From positions 1 through 44,261 of the forward strand of contig JAUCBJ010003019.1 of NCBI GenBank assembly GCA_032718475.1: DNA of 44,261 nucleotides, given 5' to 3'. How positions within the stretch are numbered: position 1 is the first letter of the stretch; the number at the start of each line of letters is the position of its first letter. The notes below the pieces were generated by a model. That model had not been told where the DNA came from. It did not search any database and saw only the letters and a program-made list of their open reading frames with translations. Shown here piece after piece: positions 1-9,382 of this stretch. This DNA is from Nemertoderma westbladi (lineage: Eukaryota; Xenacoelomorpha; Nemertodermatida; Nemertodermatidae). Both the position numbers and the translations under genes were made by a program.

Positions 1-2813
1 CTTACTTGTACCACAGGAAACTCTCGGATCCCTACATTGGAGGATGTCTCTTTCCAAGGTGGTTGTCGTTCAGAAGTAGTTAGAGTAAAGTCGTTGTCTG
101 GATCCTTTTCATATGTGAGTGCTCGATACACTGCGGTATTTATCATGTAACAGGATTCGTTTTCGTCAGAGAACTCATCTGTATAGAATCCTTCCATCTC
201 AGATTGATCAGTGTCGTTCACATCACTGAATTGGACATGTAGCTCGGAATCACTTACCTGATTCGGACTATTTCGATCGAATTCAGCGTGAAACAAGATA
301 TGATGTTTCGCACCACACTTTGCACATCTTATGTCCGAGAAACAGGTACGCCGTTGGTGTCCTTGTCTGAGGCAATTATAACATAACCGCTTATCCCACA
401 TAACTTCGCGTCTCTCCGTTAATGATTTCTTTAGAAATTCATCACACCTATTCAAATAGTGGGTCCCGTCACACAGCGCACATTTTGGTTTGATGTTACT
501 TACCTTATTCTGAGTCACATTGTGTACACTTGCCTTTTCTTCGGGCTTTCTCACCTGAATTCTCTTGGGAGACGTGGGAGGAGTTTTTCTTACCTGTTCC
601 CTCCTGTCATTTGTTCGAGACTTAAATTTACTTACCTGATCTTTAGGCATTTTATTCACGTAATAAGATCTATCCGTGTCCTTCCCGCTATCTTCTCCTT
701 GAGAAGTCTGGCTTTCGCCGTCATCGGTATAACATACTGGTGTTATTTTTCTCCTAGAGATGGGTTTTTCACTTACCTTGTTTTCCGTTGTTTTCTCCCT
801 AGACAGTTTCAGGAGCTGTAATTTCACTTCTCCATCTAGGAATGACATGAGATCAGCCATGGTAGGGTCTCGCCGTTGTTGTTCCATCATATATAACACT
901 TTCTTATCCCAGCGTGTACCTACTCCACCTTTAGGTAAAGTAGAAGCCACTGCTCTAATAACCATAGTGTTCTGATACTCATGAGACTTACCTAGCCAGT
1001 CTAATTGTCTGCAGATCTCCTGGATCTCATCGGAAAACTCGATAATTCCGCTACTAATAAACTTTCGGGGCGCTACTAACTTGGCATACAAGTACCCAGC
1101 GATATTATTCCTTTTACCATACCTGATGTTTAGTGTATCCCAAACTTGTCTTAATCCGTCTGGATGTCCAATAAACTTTAACGCCATTAACTTGGGAGAT
1201 CCTTCCAAGCACTCGATGAGGTATCTAAGTTTTTCTCCATTAGATAGTACAGAGTTCTGTATGTTATCTTTGTAATATTCATTAAAAGGTAACCATTTCA
1301 TCTCATCTCCATTGAACTTGACGATCTCTCCAACCTTTACCGCTTGCCGGGCTTCGGTTCTAGCCATTTGACGCGTAAAACTTTCTTGGGCCATCGTGCT
1401 ATTTAATATCGAGTTATCGGTATATAAATTTCTCGGATTATGATCAGTTCTATAGGGAATATCATTATCAACAGGTCTATAATTACCCTTAATAGGGTTC
1501 ACTATAGGAGTTTCTACTTCGCTAGCAGTATAGATGCGTGTAGGCTCCACACCTTGCGCATGAGATACTTCAGACCTAACGGGTTGACACATTGTTACAG
1601 AGGGTGGTGGTATACCTCTTTGAGTATTTACTAATTTATCGCGCTCTAGCGCGATACTTTGCTGCACTTCTTGCAACTCTAGTCTACTTTCCCTTACTGT
1701 GCCCTTGAATTGCTGGACAGTCTCCTGCATCTGCCCGAGCAGGATATCCATCCCCCGCCGTCTCTCGTCCACCCATTCGACCGCCGAAGCGGGAGTCGCC
1801 AACGTTGTAGCGGGCGGACGAGGGACAACGGGCGACAAATTATGAATATTTCGCTCGGGGTCCAGGACCTGAACTGTCTCTGGGGTAGTTCTACGGGGCA
1901 CAGGTAGCTTAGTGCTATGCAGAGGGAATTTAGAAGTAGTTTCAGGGAGCACAGGTGTATCTGTCACCGAAGGGGTGATTTCAAGAACAGGCCTAATTAT
2001 TTCAGGCTCATCTACTATAGTAGGGAGTCTTTCTATTTTAATTATTTGGTCTGTGGGCTCTGTACTACCTAAGTTGGTGTTATTTAGTTGCCTTCTAACA
2101 GCTGGAGGCAAATCAGGCAATTTCTGACGGTGGAATGTTCTTTTACGTCTGCTTAGACGAGATCTATTTCCTTTGCCTTCAGTATCGGTGGTATCGCCTT
2201 CCTCAGATGATGTATATCCCTGTCTTTTGGGAGTAGATCGATTCATCATCTGCATATTGCTAGCCGTTAACTGTTTATTTATGCAGTCTTGATTCTCTTG
2301 AATGTTTTCCAATTCTAATTGGTTGGTTTCTTCGGCCGCTTTTGCCTCTGCCGCTGCCGCTTTTGCCTCTGCCGCTGCCTCTGCCGCTGCCGCTTTTCTT
2401 TCAGCTTCGGCCGCCTTTGCCTCTGCCGCTGCCTCTGCCGCTGCCGCTTTTCTTTCAGCTTCGGCTACTTTCCTTTCCGCTTCGGCAGCTGCTACTGCTG
2501 CTTTCTTTCTGTCTTCTATACGTTTTTTCTTGACTTGTTCTTCTTGGACTCGTGTGATGCGGAGTTGTTCATCAAATTTAGCCTGGTTCGCAGCTAACAT
2601 TTCCGCATCGATGGCATCCAATACAAGCTTGGTTCCTTCACTATTAGGGCTAAGCCCCTCCAGCCTTCTCCTCAACTCGTCATCACCTAAAAAACGTTGA
2701 TAGTCTGACAGATAGATGTCAATAGCATCTCTCTTATGCGGTTTCTCTGCTGTCACTTCGCTCTCGGTTGTATCTAGTAGACTGTCTGACAGGTTCTGCT
2801 TTGCGTCAGACAT
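1..2813 (-). CDS. BEL/Pao Gag-Pol polyprotein (copy A), partial at left edge
   Basis: ATG at 2813-2811, a start shared with copy B, opens 937 codons with no stop to the window edge. In order: an acidic N-terminus; an Ala/Glu/Lys/Arg-rich coiled coil at about residues 90-175 with an 18-residue repeat; a proline-rich linker; a conserved capsid-like block from about residue 495; a charged disordered linker; three Cys/His knuckles at about residues 777-835, including CYNCLRQGHQRRTC; an acidic stretch; and the first residues of the aspartic protease region at the edge. Gag packages the RNA and the knuckles bind nucleic acid; gag and pol form one frame, as usual in BEL/Pao. Compared with copy B it lacks about 290 codons after residue 16. 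Seen: frame, motifs, similarity to copy B. Inferred: that it could still be functional, because pol is out of view. Confidence 0.85.
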   Translation of the reverse strand, partial: MSDAKQNLSDSLLDTTESEVTAEKPHKRDAIDIYLSDYQRFLGDDELRRRLEGLSPNSEGTKLVLDAIDAEMLAANQAKFDEQLRITRVQEEQVKKKRIEDRKKAAVAAAEAERKVAEAERKAAAAEAAAEAKAAEAERKAAAAEAAAEAKAAAAEAKAAEETNQLELENIQENQDCINKQLTASNMQMMNRSTPKRQGYTSSEEGDTTDTEGKGNRSRLSRRKRTFHRQKLPDLPPAVRRQLNNTNLGSTEPTDQIIKIERLPTIVDEPEIIRPVLEITPSVTDTPVLPETTSKFPLHSTKLPVPRRTTPETVQVLDPERNIHNLSPVVPRPPATTLATPASAVEWVDERRRGMDILLGQMQETVQQFKGTVRESRLELQEVQQSIALERDKLVNTQRGIPPPSVTMCQPVRSEVSHAQGVEPTRIYTASEVETPIVNPIKGNYRPVDNDIPYRTDHNPRNLYTDNSILNSTMAQESFTRQMARTEARQAVKVGEIVKFNGDEMKWLPFNEYYKDNIQNSVLSNGEKLRYLIECLEGSPKLMALKFIGHPDGLRQVWDTLNIRYGKRNNIAGYLYAKLVAPRKFISSGIIEFSDEIQEICRQLDWLGKSHEYQNTMVIRAVASTLPKGGVGTRWDKKVLYMMEQQRRDPTMADLMSFLDGEVKLQLLKLSREKTTENKVSEKPISRRKITPVCYTDDGESQTSQGEDSGKDTDRSYYVNKMPKDQVSKFKSRTNDRREQVRKTPPTSPKRIQVRKPEEKASVHNVTQNKVSNIKPKCALCDGTHYLNRCDEFLKKSLTERREVMWDKRLCYNCLRQGHQRRTCFSDIRCAKCGAKHHILFHAEFDRNSPNQVSDSELHVQFSDVNDTDQSEMEGFYTDEFSDENESCYMINTAVYRALTYEKDPDNDFTLTTSERQPPWKETSSNVGIREFPVVQV
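2302..2500 (-). repeat. 54-bp coding minisatellite in the gag coiled coil (copy A)
   Basis: Two near-exact copies of an 18-codon unit (54 bp) plus partial units lie head to tail in the Ala/Glu/Arg/Lys-rich coiled coil of copy A Gag. The length is a multiple of three, so the frame is kept. Copy B (9640-9750) has a shorter, more diverged version, so the array length changed between the copies. Confidence 0.8.
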
Positions 2814-2894
2814 GCTTATGTGTACAGTTGAATGTCTACTGCTGTATTACAGTCTGAGCAAGTCTAGTAACTCAGTATTAACTGCTAGCCTAGT

Positions 2895-3320
2895 AATTAA
2901 TTACCGGTACTGCTACTCAGTGTAGCGTGATATATATAATATATTAGAATACCGGTGGTATGCTTATAGTATATATAACTATTATTACAGACTAGGTTTA
3001 TCACAGAATACCGGTATAATTTTAGCACAAATATATATAAATATATAATAGGCCTATCGGAATACCGGTATACAGCTTACAGTTTGTAGTATATATAATT
3101 CTGGACTAGAATTAATTACAAGTACCGGTATAATTTCAGCCTAAATTTATAGAAATAAAGATAATAGGCCTATCGTAAATACCGGTATGCAGTTTACACT
3201 TATAGTGTATATATATAAGTATAATTACAAACTAGAATTAATTACAAGTACCGGTATAATTTCAGCCGAAATTTATAGAAATAAAGATAATAGGCCTATC
3301 GTAAATACCGGTATATCAAT
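2895..3320. repeat. 114-126-bp VNTR with TACCGGTA and TAGGCCTA palindromes (copy A leader)
   Basis: About three and a half units. TACCGGTA-type 8-mers recur at about 57-68-bp spacing (near 2902, 3009, 3065, 3123, 3181, 3249, 3307), with TAGGCCTA-like palindromes between alternate pairs. The same array appears inverted in copy B at 7424-7690. It lies just upstream of gag in both copies. Confidence 0.8.
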
Positions 3321-3852
3321 TATTTTAAATAATTGAATTTCTGAATTTTAGGGTTACTTGGTTACTTTACTTACTTTATTACCGTTATTGAGCAGTAGTC
3401 CAACTGATATTGAGACCTAATTGTTGTATGGCAGGCCTACTATTTATAAATCGTTTGAGTTGATTTATAATATATATATACCCGTTTAATGGGTTTTGTC
3501 AATGTTGAAATAAATGTTATTATTTCTGGGGAGTAATCACTACACAAAGCGGTGCGCTTTCAGTGAAGTGTTACTTATAGGACACTAAAACAAATAATTC
3601 TAATTTACCTAAGTTACTTAATACTACAAATTACGTACAATTCGGGTTGAGATTATAATCTCTAAATAAACACAAAAATTTACAAAAACGCAAATACGAA
3701 TTTTCAGGGTAATTTTACAAGAAGTCTACAAACCAGTCTAACAAAGGGTTAGAATCTGGTTATTACAACGGACAGGGTACTACGGTATTTGAAATAATAA
3801 GTAGTAGTAAATACACTGCGTTGTCTAGATAGGAAAATACCACCGCCTGACG

Positions 3853-3876
3853 ACCTATAGCCGTATCGCTATAGGT
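3853..3876 (-). promoter_or_regulatory. Conserved leader hairpin, 9-bp arms (copy A)
   Basis: ACCTATAGC, a six-base loop, then GCTATAGGT: a perfect 9-bp inverted repeat. The matching hairpin in copy B (6858-6881) has T-A where this one has C-G at the third pair, so the stem is kept by a two-sided change while the loop differs. Its role is unknown; packaging or translation control of the element RNA are possibilities. Confidence 0.6.
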
Positions 3877-4264
3877 TCTACGTTATGTATCACGGAGTGT
3901 TCCTACCTAGAAGTTAATAGAGCTAATCGAATGTGCCTATCAACCACTTTACAACACAGATATAATGTCTACAATAATTACTTCGGAAAGTACTGTACAC
4001 TAAACCCTAAATTAGGTACGAGTACTTGTATAACAGATAATCAGTAGTTAGATATACTTGAACAGCTAAAAGAACCACGGCATCTGCTGGAGTGACCGAT
4101 GCACAAAATCACCAGTCTTTACCTACGCCGAGCAGCCCGTGTAGTACCGGGGTTAATTTAACTATAGCGGTATGTATAACAAACACAATTACTGTAGGAA
4201 CAAACTTGGGGAATGAATGTTGCGAATAATCGCATAAACTCTGAATAATAAATATTACGCTACG

Positions 4265-4800
4265 CGTACAAACTACTCAAACAAAATACAGACCGAACAC
4301 TGACAGACTACTATCAAGACTAAACAAACTACGGTATATGCAGACTCCGAAATGATTAGGGAGTATGCGCTCTAACCCAGTAGTGCGACTTATTCTTTAG
4401 TTGGGGGTTTACCTTACAGCGTTCGCTGCCCCTACTGCCTAACTGTACTTAATCGGACAGATGATCTACACACGCGGCAATCCGCTCAGACCTAATAACA
4501 GCCAGACAACTATCCAGCCTACAAATTATCTAAGTAAAATTATACGCTACCCGTACAGACTTACACAAACAAAGTACAGACTAAACGATGGCAGACTACT
4601 CTCAAGCCCAAATAAACCTCAGGACATGCAGACTCCGAAATGATTAGGGAGTATGCGCTCTAACCCAGTAGTGCGACTTATTCTTTAGTTGGGGGTTTAC
4701 CTTACAGCGTTCGCTGCCCCTACTGTCTAATCGTACTTAATCGGACAGGTGATCTACACACACTGCAATTCGTTCGGACTTAACAGCAATCAGACAACAG
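4265..4800. repeat. 288-bp tandem duplication in the copy A leader
   Basis: The block beginning CAGACTCCGAAATGATTAGG at 4341 recurs almost unchanged at 4629, and the flanking sequence repeats in register (about 4265-4560 and 4550-4850, the last unit partial). Copy B shows a single unit that ends near 6322. The duplication is therefore specific to copy A or was lost from copy B. Confidence 0.8.
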
Positions 4801-5109
4801 CTCAGCCTACAAATCGTCTGTACAATCTGATCAGGCTTACACGCCTTCTGTTCAATACTGGCCTACAAATAAATAAAACTTGACAGAAATAAGTAAACCA
4901 TATAAAGGTATAAGGGGTGATCAATCCCTAATCCCCTAAACAGCCTACCGGTATACAACAATCAAATCGAATAATACTAGTGTACTTATACGGCAGTACC
5001 GGTTAGAACAGTTAGGCCTACTGACCTACAGGTGTACCGTTCAGGTTTACCGGTTGACCGGTACTTTCAACTTTATTGCTTACTGCAACAAAGAAGCAAT
5101 ATCCTTTAA

Positions 5110-5815
5110 TGTTCGCGCTTTCAGACCTTTGGCAGTTTAACCCGCCAAATTAAGATGTCTTCTAGATATTAAATCGCTTTTTAGCCTATGACAAGTATTT
5201 GATTCACTACACTAGTCGAAACCAATCCGTGCGCGACCATTCACCCGCTGGATATTCCCGGGAGATTGGGTTCGACGGTTTAATTTTATTGCTATGTAAG
5301 CTTAATGTATTATTCGACTGACAGTATTATATAATCTCTGACAATATTATTCACCTTCGGGAATATTAACAGTTCCTTTAGGACGTGGCGCTTTATCTAT
5401 ATAAACAGAGTTATGACTTAAACTACTCACAACGATATGGCTTAATTATAATTCACATATATGGCGCATTCTTTAGGAATTGCTTCTTTAACAGACTCGC
5501 TCATACGCAATGCTGCACAATACTGCACACTAATCTGCCAATCTTCACTGATTTTAATCACATATAAAAGGAACACAGACTGATTCATGTAGGGTCTATC
5601 AAATAACATTAGATTCACTTCAAACCACTTTAACATAAGTCACAATCGTTATTGGTAACCTTTCTCTCTTACCTTCGGTATATCAAGAATATTGGGTGTC
5701 GGGGTTATTTCTCGTTATTCCAATATAATAATTCATCAACAAATATAATGAATAACCGACAACAAATAGCAGTATGCAGTATTCACAGATCAATCGTGCC
5801 AGTTTGTTTTGATAT
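5110..5815 (-). repeat. Probable 5' LTR (or its 3' part) of BEL copy A
   Basis: About 700 bp similar, at roughly 70-80 percent by eye, to 36285-37012 in inverted orientation. Similarity stops sharply at one end, 5110 here and 37012 there. In element sense that end reads GCGCGAACA, so it finishes in CA as an LTR should. It lies upstream of a BEL leader here and downstream of the BEL coding region there, which fits a 5' and a 3' LTR. The other boundary is gradual and unresolved, and I find no primer-binding site. A solo LTR or another dispersed repeat is the alternative. Confidence 0.6.
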
Positions 5816-6321
5816 CTACAGAGTTTAAAGCCAGGTTGTTTGATGCGTAATTGCAGCCAGGTAGTTAAAGGATATATGTCCTTGTAATTAAACCTACTAG
5901 TGTTGAGCTAAAAAGCATAAAACATAAAACACTACAAAGCCGTTCTTTCGTGGCTTTGAAAAACTCGTGACTACTGCTCTATACGAGGATACCAACTCCC
6001 TTATTCCACGAAGCTCCCGTTCAACACAGAGAAAGAGCAGTGAGATAGGAAATTTTCAGTTCAGTACTCTGTGATAGGTCGAAATCAAGGCTAACTCAAA
6101 TTCTATTGGGAGATACAAAACAAGGCTATGACGCAACCTCCCTAGGCTTGTTGGCCGATTAAACAGAGCCCAGATGCCTGCGTACAGCAAATCAGCCAAT
6201 AAGTTGGTAACTTGCACTATTTTTAGTTATAGATCACTTTGAGAGTATTCTTAGCGACTGGGGGGGAACTGGCCAACAAGGCAAACGAATCAGTTATCCC
6301 ACAAAAGCTTTTACACCCCCG
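5816..6321. other. Unassigned DNA between the two head-to-head BEL copies
   Basis: About 500 bp with no credible coding frame. It may contain the unresolved start of the copy A LTR: short matches to 36120-36285 continue weakly here. A small inverted repeat, CAAAGCC...GGCTTTG, lies at about 5936-5959. No 5' LTR of copy B is recognisable; homology of its leader starts abruptly near 6322. Confidence 0.5.
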
Positions 6322-6857
6322 AAAGAATAAGTCGTACTACTCAGTTAGAACGCATACTAACTAACCATTTCGGAGTCTGCATATACTGTAGTTTATTTAG
6401 GCTTGATAGTAGTCTGCCAGCGTTTGGTCTGTATTTTGTTTGTGTAGTCTGTAAGGGTAGCGTAATATTTATTATTCAGAGTTTATGCGATTATTCGCAA
6501 CATTCATACCCCCAAGTTTATTCCTACAGTAATTGTGCTTGTTATCCATACCGTTATAGTTAAATTAACCCTGGTACTACATCAGGGCTGTTTGGCGTAG
6601 GTAAAGACTGGAGATTTTATGCTTTGGTCACTCCGGCAGATACCGTGTTTCTTTTAGCTGTACAAGTATTTTTAACTGCTGGTTATTTGTTGTATAAGTA
6701 CTTGTACCTAATTTAGGGTTTAGTGTACAGTGCTTTCCGAAGGTAATTAGTGTGTAGGCAGTATATTTGTGTTGTAAAGTGGTTAATAGGCACGTTGGCT
6801 CTGGTAGGCCGCGGTAATTAACTTCTAGGTAGGAACACTCCGTGTACATAACGTAGT

Positions 6858-6881
6858 ACTTATAGCTCTACGGCTATAAGT
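6858..6881 (+). promoter_or_regulatory. Conserved leader hairpin, 9-bp arms (copy B)
   Basis: ACTTATAGC, loop TCTACG, then GCTATAAGT. It is the counterpart of 3853-3876 in copy A. The third base pair changed on both sides, C-G to T-A, so pairing is intact. Confidence 0.6.
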
Positions 6882-7423
6882 CGTCAGACGGTGGTATTTT
6901 TCCTATCTGGACAACACAATATATTTACTACTGCTTTATTATTTTCAAATACCGTATTATCCTGTCCGTTTGTAATAACCAGATATTCTAACCCTTTGTT
7001 AGGCTGGTTTGTAGACTTCTTGTAAAATTACCCTAAAATTTGTACGTGTAATTTTTTGTGTTTATTTAGAGATTGTAATCTCACCCCGTAATTGTACGTA
7101 ATTTGTAGTATTAAGTAACTTAGGCAAATTAGAATTATTTGTTTTAGTGTCCAACAAGTAGCACTTCACTGAGAGCGTACAGCTTCTGTGTAGTGACTCC
7201 TTCCCAGAAATAATAACGTTTATTTCAAATATTGACAAAACCCATTAAACTGGTATATATATATTATAAATCAACTCCAACCGATTTATAAAATAGTAGG
7301 ACAGTCTTACAACAATTAGGTCTTAATGTCAGTTGGACTACTGCTTAAATAACGGTAATAAAGTAAAGTAAAGTAACCAAGTAACCCTAAAATTCAGAAA
7401 CTCAATTATTCTAAAATAATTGA

Positions 7424-7690
7424 TATACCGGTATTCACGATAGGCTTATTATATATTTCTATATATTTGTGCTGAAATTATATACCGGTATTCTGTAATT
7501 AATTCTAGTCTATAATTATACTTATATATACTATAAGTGTAAGCTGTATACCGGTATTCACGATAGGCTTTTTATATATTTCTATATATTTGTGCTGAAA
7601 TTATATACCGGTATTCTGTGACAAACCTAGTCTGTAATAATGCTTATATATATACTATAAGTGTATACCGGTACTCTAATATATTGTATA
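7424..7690. repeat. VNTR with TACCGGTA palindromes (copy B leader)
   Basis: TACCGGTA occurs near 7426, 7483, 7549, 7606 and 7666, alternating 57- and 66-bp spacing, so the unit is about 123 bp. It is the counterpart of the array at 2895-3320 but with fewer units. Confidence 0.75.
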
Positions 7691-7748
7691 TATATCACGT
7701 TACATAGAGTAACGATATCGGTAATTAATTACTAGGCTAACAGTTGAT

Positions 7749-8389
7749 CTACTACTACTAGGATCGGCATGCTGCATTGCAGCTGCATTTTTAAGAATGC
7801 TGTGCCGGCTTATCAACAAAATTGCACCGCCACAACTCCCTATCACCCATGACATTTGCTAGATCATCCGCATCTTTAAGGCCAGTGTCCTTTAAGATGC
7901 GTCTCAAGAAAGTCATGGGCTGTCCACCATGCTTATTCACTCCACGAGGCTGCCAAAGTACAAGATTATGCACTGGCTGGTCCTCACGGCGAAAGCAATG
8001 TCCTGCAAAGCGGAGGCGATTTTGTTCTAGTGTCAAGCTTGGGGGAACCAATGAGACACCTCCAATGTTATATAGTGTCTGGTTGGAGATGTGTGCATTG
8101 TACTTGACACAATGAACCCGGCGTAGCATTCTTGTGAATGTGCCATCCAGAGATTTGTTGTCCTCAGCAGTTAGAGCCCAGCATGGACTCCCATAGAGGA
8201 GTACTGGAACTACTGCTGCTCTAAATAATCGGACCTTAAGTTTCCGATTAATTCTCGGTGTCTTCCAAATCCTGGAAAGCCTATTCAAGGCTGCCCATGC
8301 CTTTCCCTTACGTATTCGAAGGTCCTCACCTGACTTCCGGATCCATGATCCCAGGTAACAGAAGTCGTCCATATGCTCAAGCATACAGC
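7749..8389 (-). mobile_element. 5'-truncated RTE-clade non-LTR insertion
   Basis: 641 bp flanked by the direct repeat AACAGTTGAT (7739-7748 and 8390-8399), which is single-copy at the matching place in copy A. In element sense it ends in a TAG-triplet tail next to the 7748 side; RTE elements typically end in short tandem repeats. Only the 3' end of the ORF remains. The C-terminal protein is clearly related to the fuller RTE at 37013-40607, and both share a GCCGATC motif just before the tail. Confidence 0.92.
7791..8389 (-). pseudogene. RTE reverse-transcriptase C-terminal fragment
   Basis: The frame is open from the truncated 5' end of the insertion to a stop at 7791-7793, about 197 residues from the first internal ATG at 8384. 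It covers only the region after the RT catalytic domain, with FCYLGSW, LFRAA, LLYGSPCWALTAED, RMLRRVH and GHCFRR. The same motifs occur in the same order in the protein ending at 40588. With no endonuclease and no FADD motif it is a dead fragment; the frame is intact only because it is short and fairly recent. Confidence 0.88.
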
Positions 8390-8462
8390 AACAGTTGATA
8401 CTGAACTACTAGACTTGCTTTAACTGTTATATAGCAGTAGGCATTCAACTGTACAAACAAAC

Positions 8463-9382
8463 ATGTCTGACACAAAGCAAAACCTGTCAGACAGTCTCCT
8501 AGATACAACCATCTGTGACCCAGACAGGAGTGTGGAACGTGTGAGACCAAAGTTCAACCTCCTACTGTAAGAAAGATCATCCCTCCAGTAGTAGTATCAG
8601 ACCCTAGGCTAGTCCAACACCGTAGGTCTATCATAGGCACTCGGGCTCAAGTCAAGCGGGATCAAGAAGCAGCTGTCAAACAGCAGCAACAAGCGAGCCG
8701 AGAACTTATTTCTCAGCGGCCCGATAGCTCCAGTAGTTCAGATACTGTAGAGCTGACACCCGAGCGCGGAGCAGAGATGGCAGATGCGGTTTATTCAGAC
8801 CCCCTTCTCATTCTTCCTGCAGCCGTACTCACTAGGTTATTGATTGCGGTCGAAGAACACCAAATCGATTGGGCGAGAAGTAAGCGATCGACCAAGGATA
8901 GTTATGCGGGATACACAAGGGTGGAACTGAAGTCTATTGTCGAGTCGCAATGGAACTTCCCCGGACCCAGACTCCCGTTTAACTTATCGGAAGCTACCTG
9001 GGAAGACTTACACAGGATGGGAGTGACAAAGGACACTAGTGATCCGGCTGTGTGGAAGAGGTCGGCAGCAGGATATGTACAGAGATTCTTCAGCTCTTTG
9101 GAGCGATTAGAGGAACAACTGTTTCAACAACCCCAAGGACCTCAAGAGCAGGGAGAGCTGCTTTATCAAGTTCGAGAAAGAACTCTAAGAATCAGACTAA
9201 TCTTATCGGCCTTTGAGGAAGCTTCGAAAAGAAAACAAGACACGTCGTTGCAAGTTGCCGTAAAGACTTAGTTCCAGCGGGTGGGTCTCAAGGTTCAAGG
9301 AACGGCCCAGTGGAAATCTCAGCTGGCTGAGCGCTCAACCCATGGAGAATCAACAGACGCTACCTTTTCTCAAGTGTAAAGC
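8463..9382 (+). pseudogene. BEL copy B gag, N-terminal part with a domain absent from copy A
   Basis: ATG at 8463 opens the same first 16 residues as copy A. The sequence then continues for about 290 codons that copy A lacks, and rejoins copy A at the motif encoding EATAEKP (about 9383). The extra segment is in frame with the rest of gag on its right side, apart from stops TAG 9269-9271 and TAA 9377-9379. A frameshift near 8545-8555 separates it from the start. It has a Gln/Ser-rich leader, then a mostly helical-looking 160-residue block (from 8777) with a Leu/Glu/Arg-rich end. I recognise no known domain. Being in frame suggests it is an original part of Gag that copy A lost, rather than a random insertion; gain in copy B is the alternative. 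Confidence 0.7.

Larger units (their letters stand above)
2814..5109 (-). other. Long untranslated leader of BEL copy A
   Basis: This stretch between the gag ATG and the LTR-like block has no credible coding frame. It is AT-rich and holds a 114-126-bp repeat array near gag, a 9-bp-arm hairpin at 3853-3876, and a 288-bp tandem duplication further out. Its gag-proximal part, to about 4400, is matched in reverse orientation by 6322-8462 (copy B). The outer 0.7 kb has no counterpart in copy B. I see no tRNA-complementary primer site starting TGG directly after the LTR-like end. Confidence 0.7.
1..5815 (-). mobile_element. BEL/Pao LTR retrotransposon, copy A, 5' part
   Basis: Reading on the minus strand from the right: an LTR-like block (5815 to 5110), a 2.3-kb untranslated leader (5109 to 2814), then an open Gag-Pol frame that leaves the window at base 1. 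The family call rests on the gag/protease/RT/integrase layout of copy B, which matches copy A across gag and most of the leader in opposite orientation. Copy A is the better preserved: no stop or frameshift in 2.8 kb, where copy B has several. Its pol and 3' LTR lie outside the window. The outer limit near 5815 is where I lose similarity to the LTR-like block at 36285-37012; the true LTR start could be further right. Confidence 0.8.
6322..8462 (+). other. Untranslated leader of BEL copy B
   Basis: Inverted counterpart of about 4400-2814. It contains the hairpin at 6858-6881, the VNTR at 7424-7690, and an RTE fragment at 7749-8389. No credible coding frame belongs to the leader itself. Similarity to copy A is clear throughout but with many substitutions and small indels, so the copies diverged well before the later nested insertions. 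Confidence 0.75.

Noticed and set aside
459-2700. Several plus-strand ORFs of 60-132 codons opposite copy A gag
   Set aside because: They are antisense shadows of the long minus-strand BEL Gag frame, full of Ser/Phe/Leu from complementing Glu/Lys codons. The minus frame matches copy B and has zinc knuckles.
5110-5815. MITE or DNA transposon interpretation of the dispersed 700-bp repeat
   Set aside because: No terminal inverted repeats. One sharp boundary ending in CA and its position relative to BEL leader and coding parts fit an LTR better, though this stays provisional.
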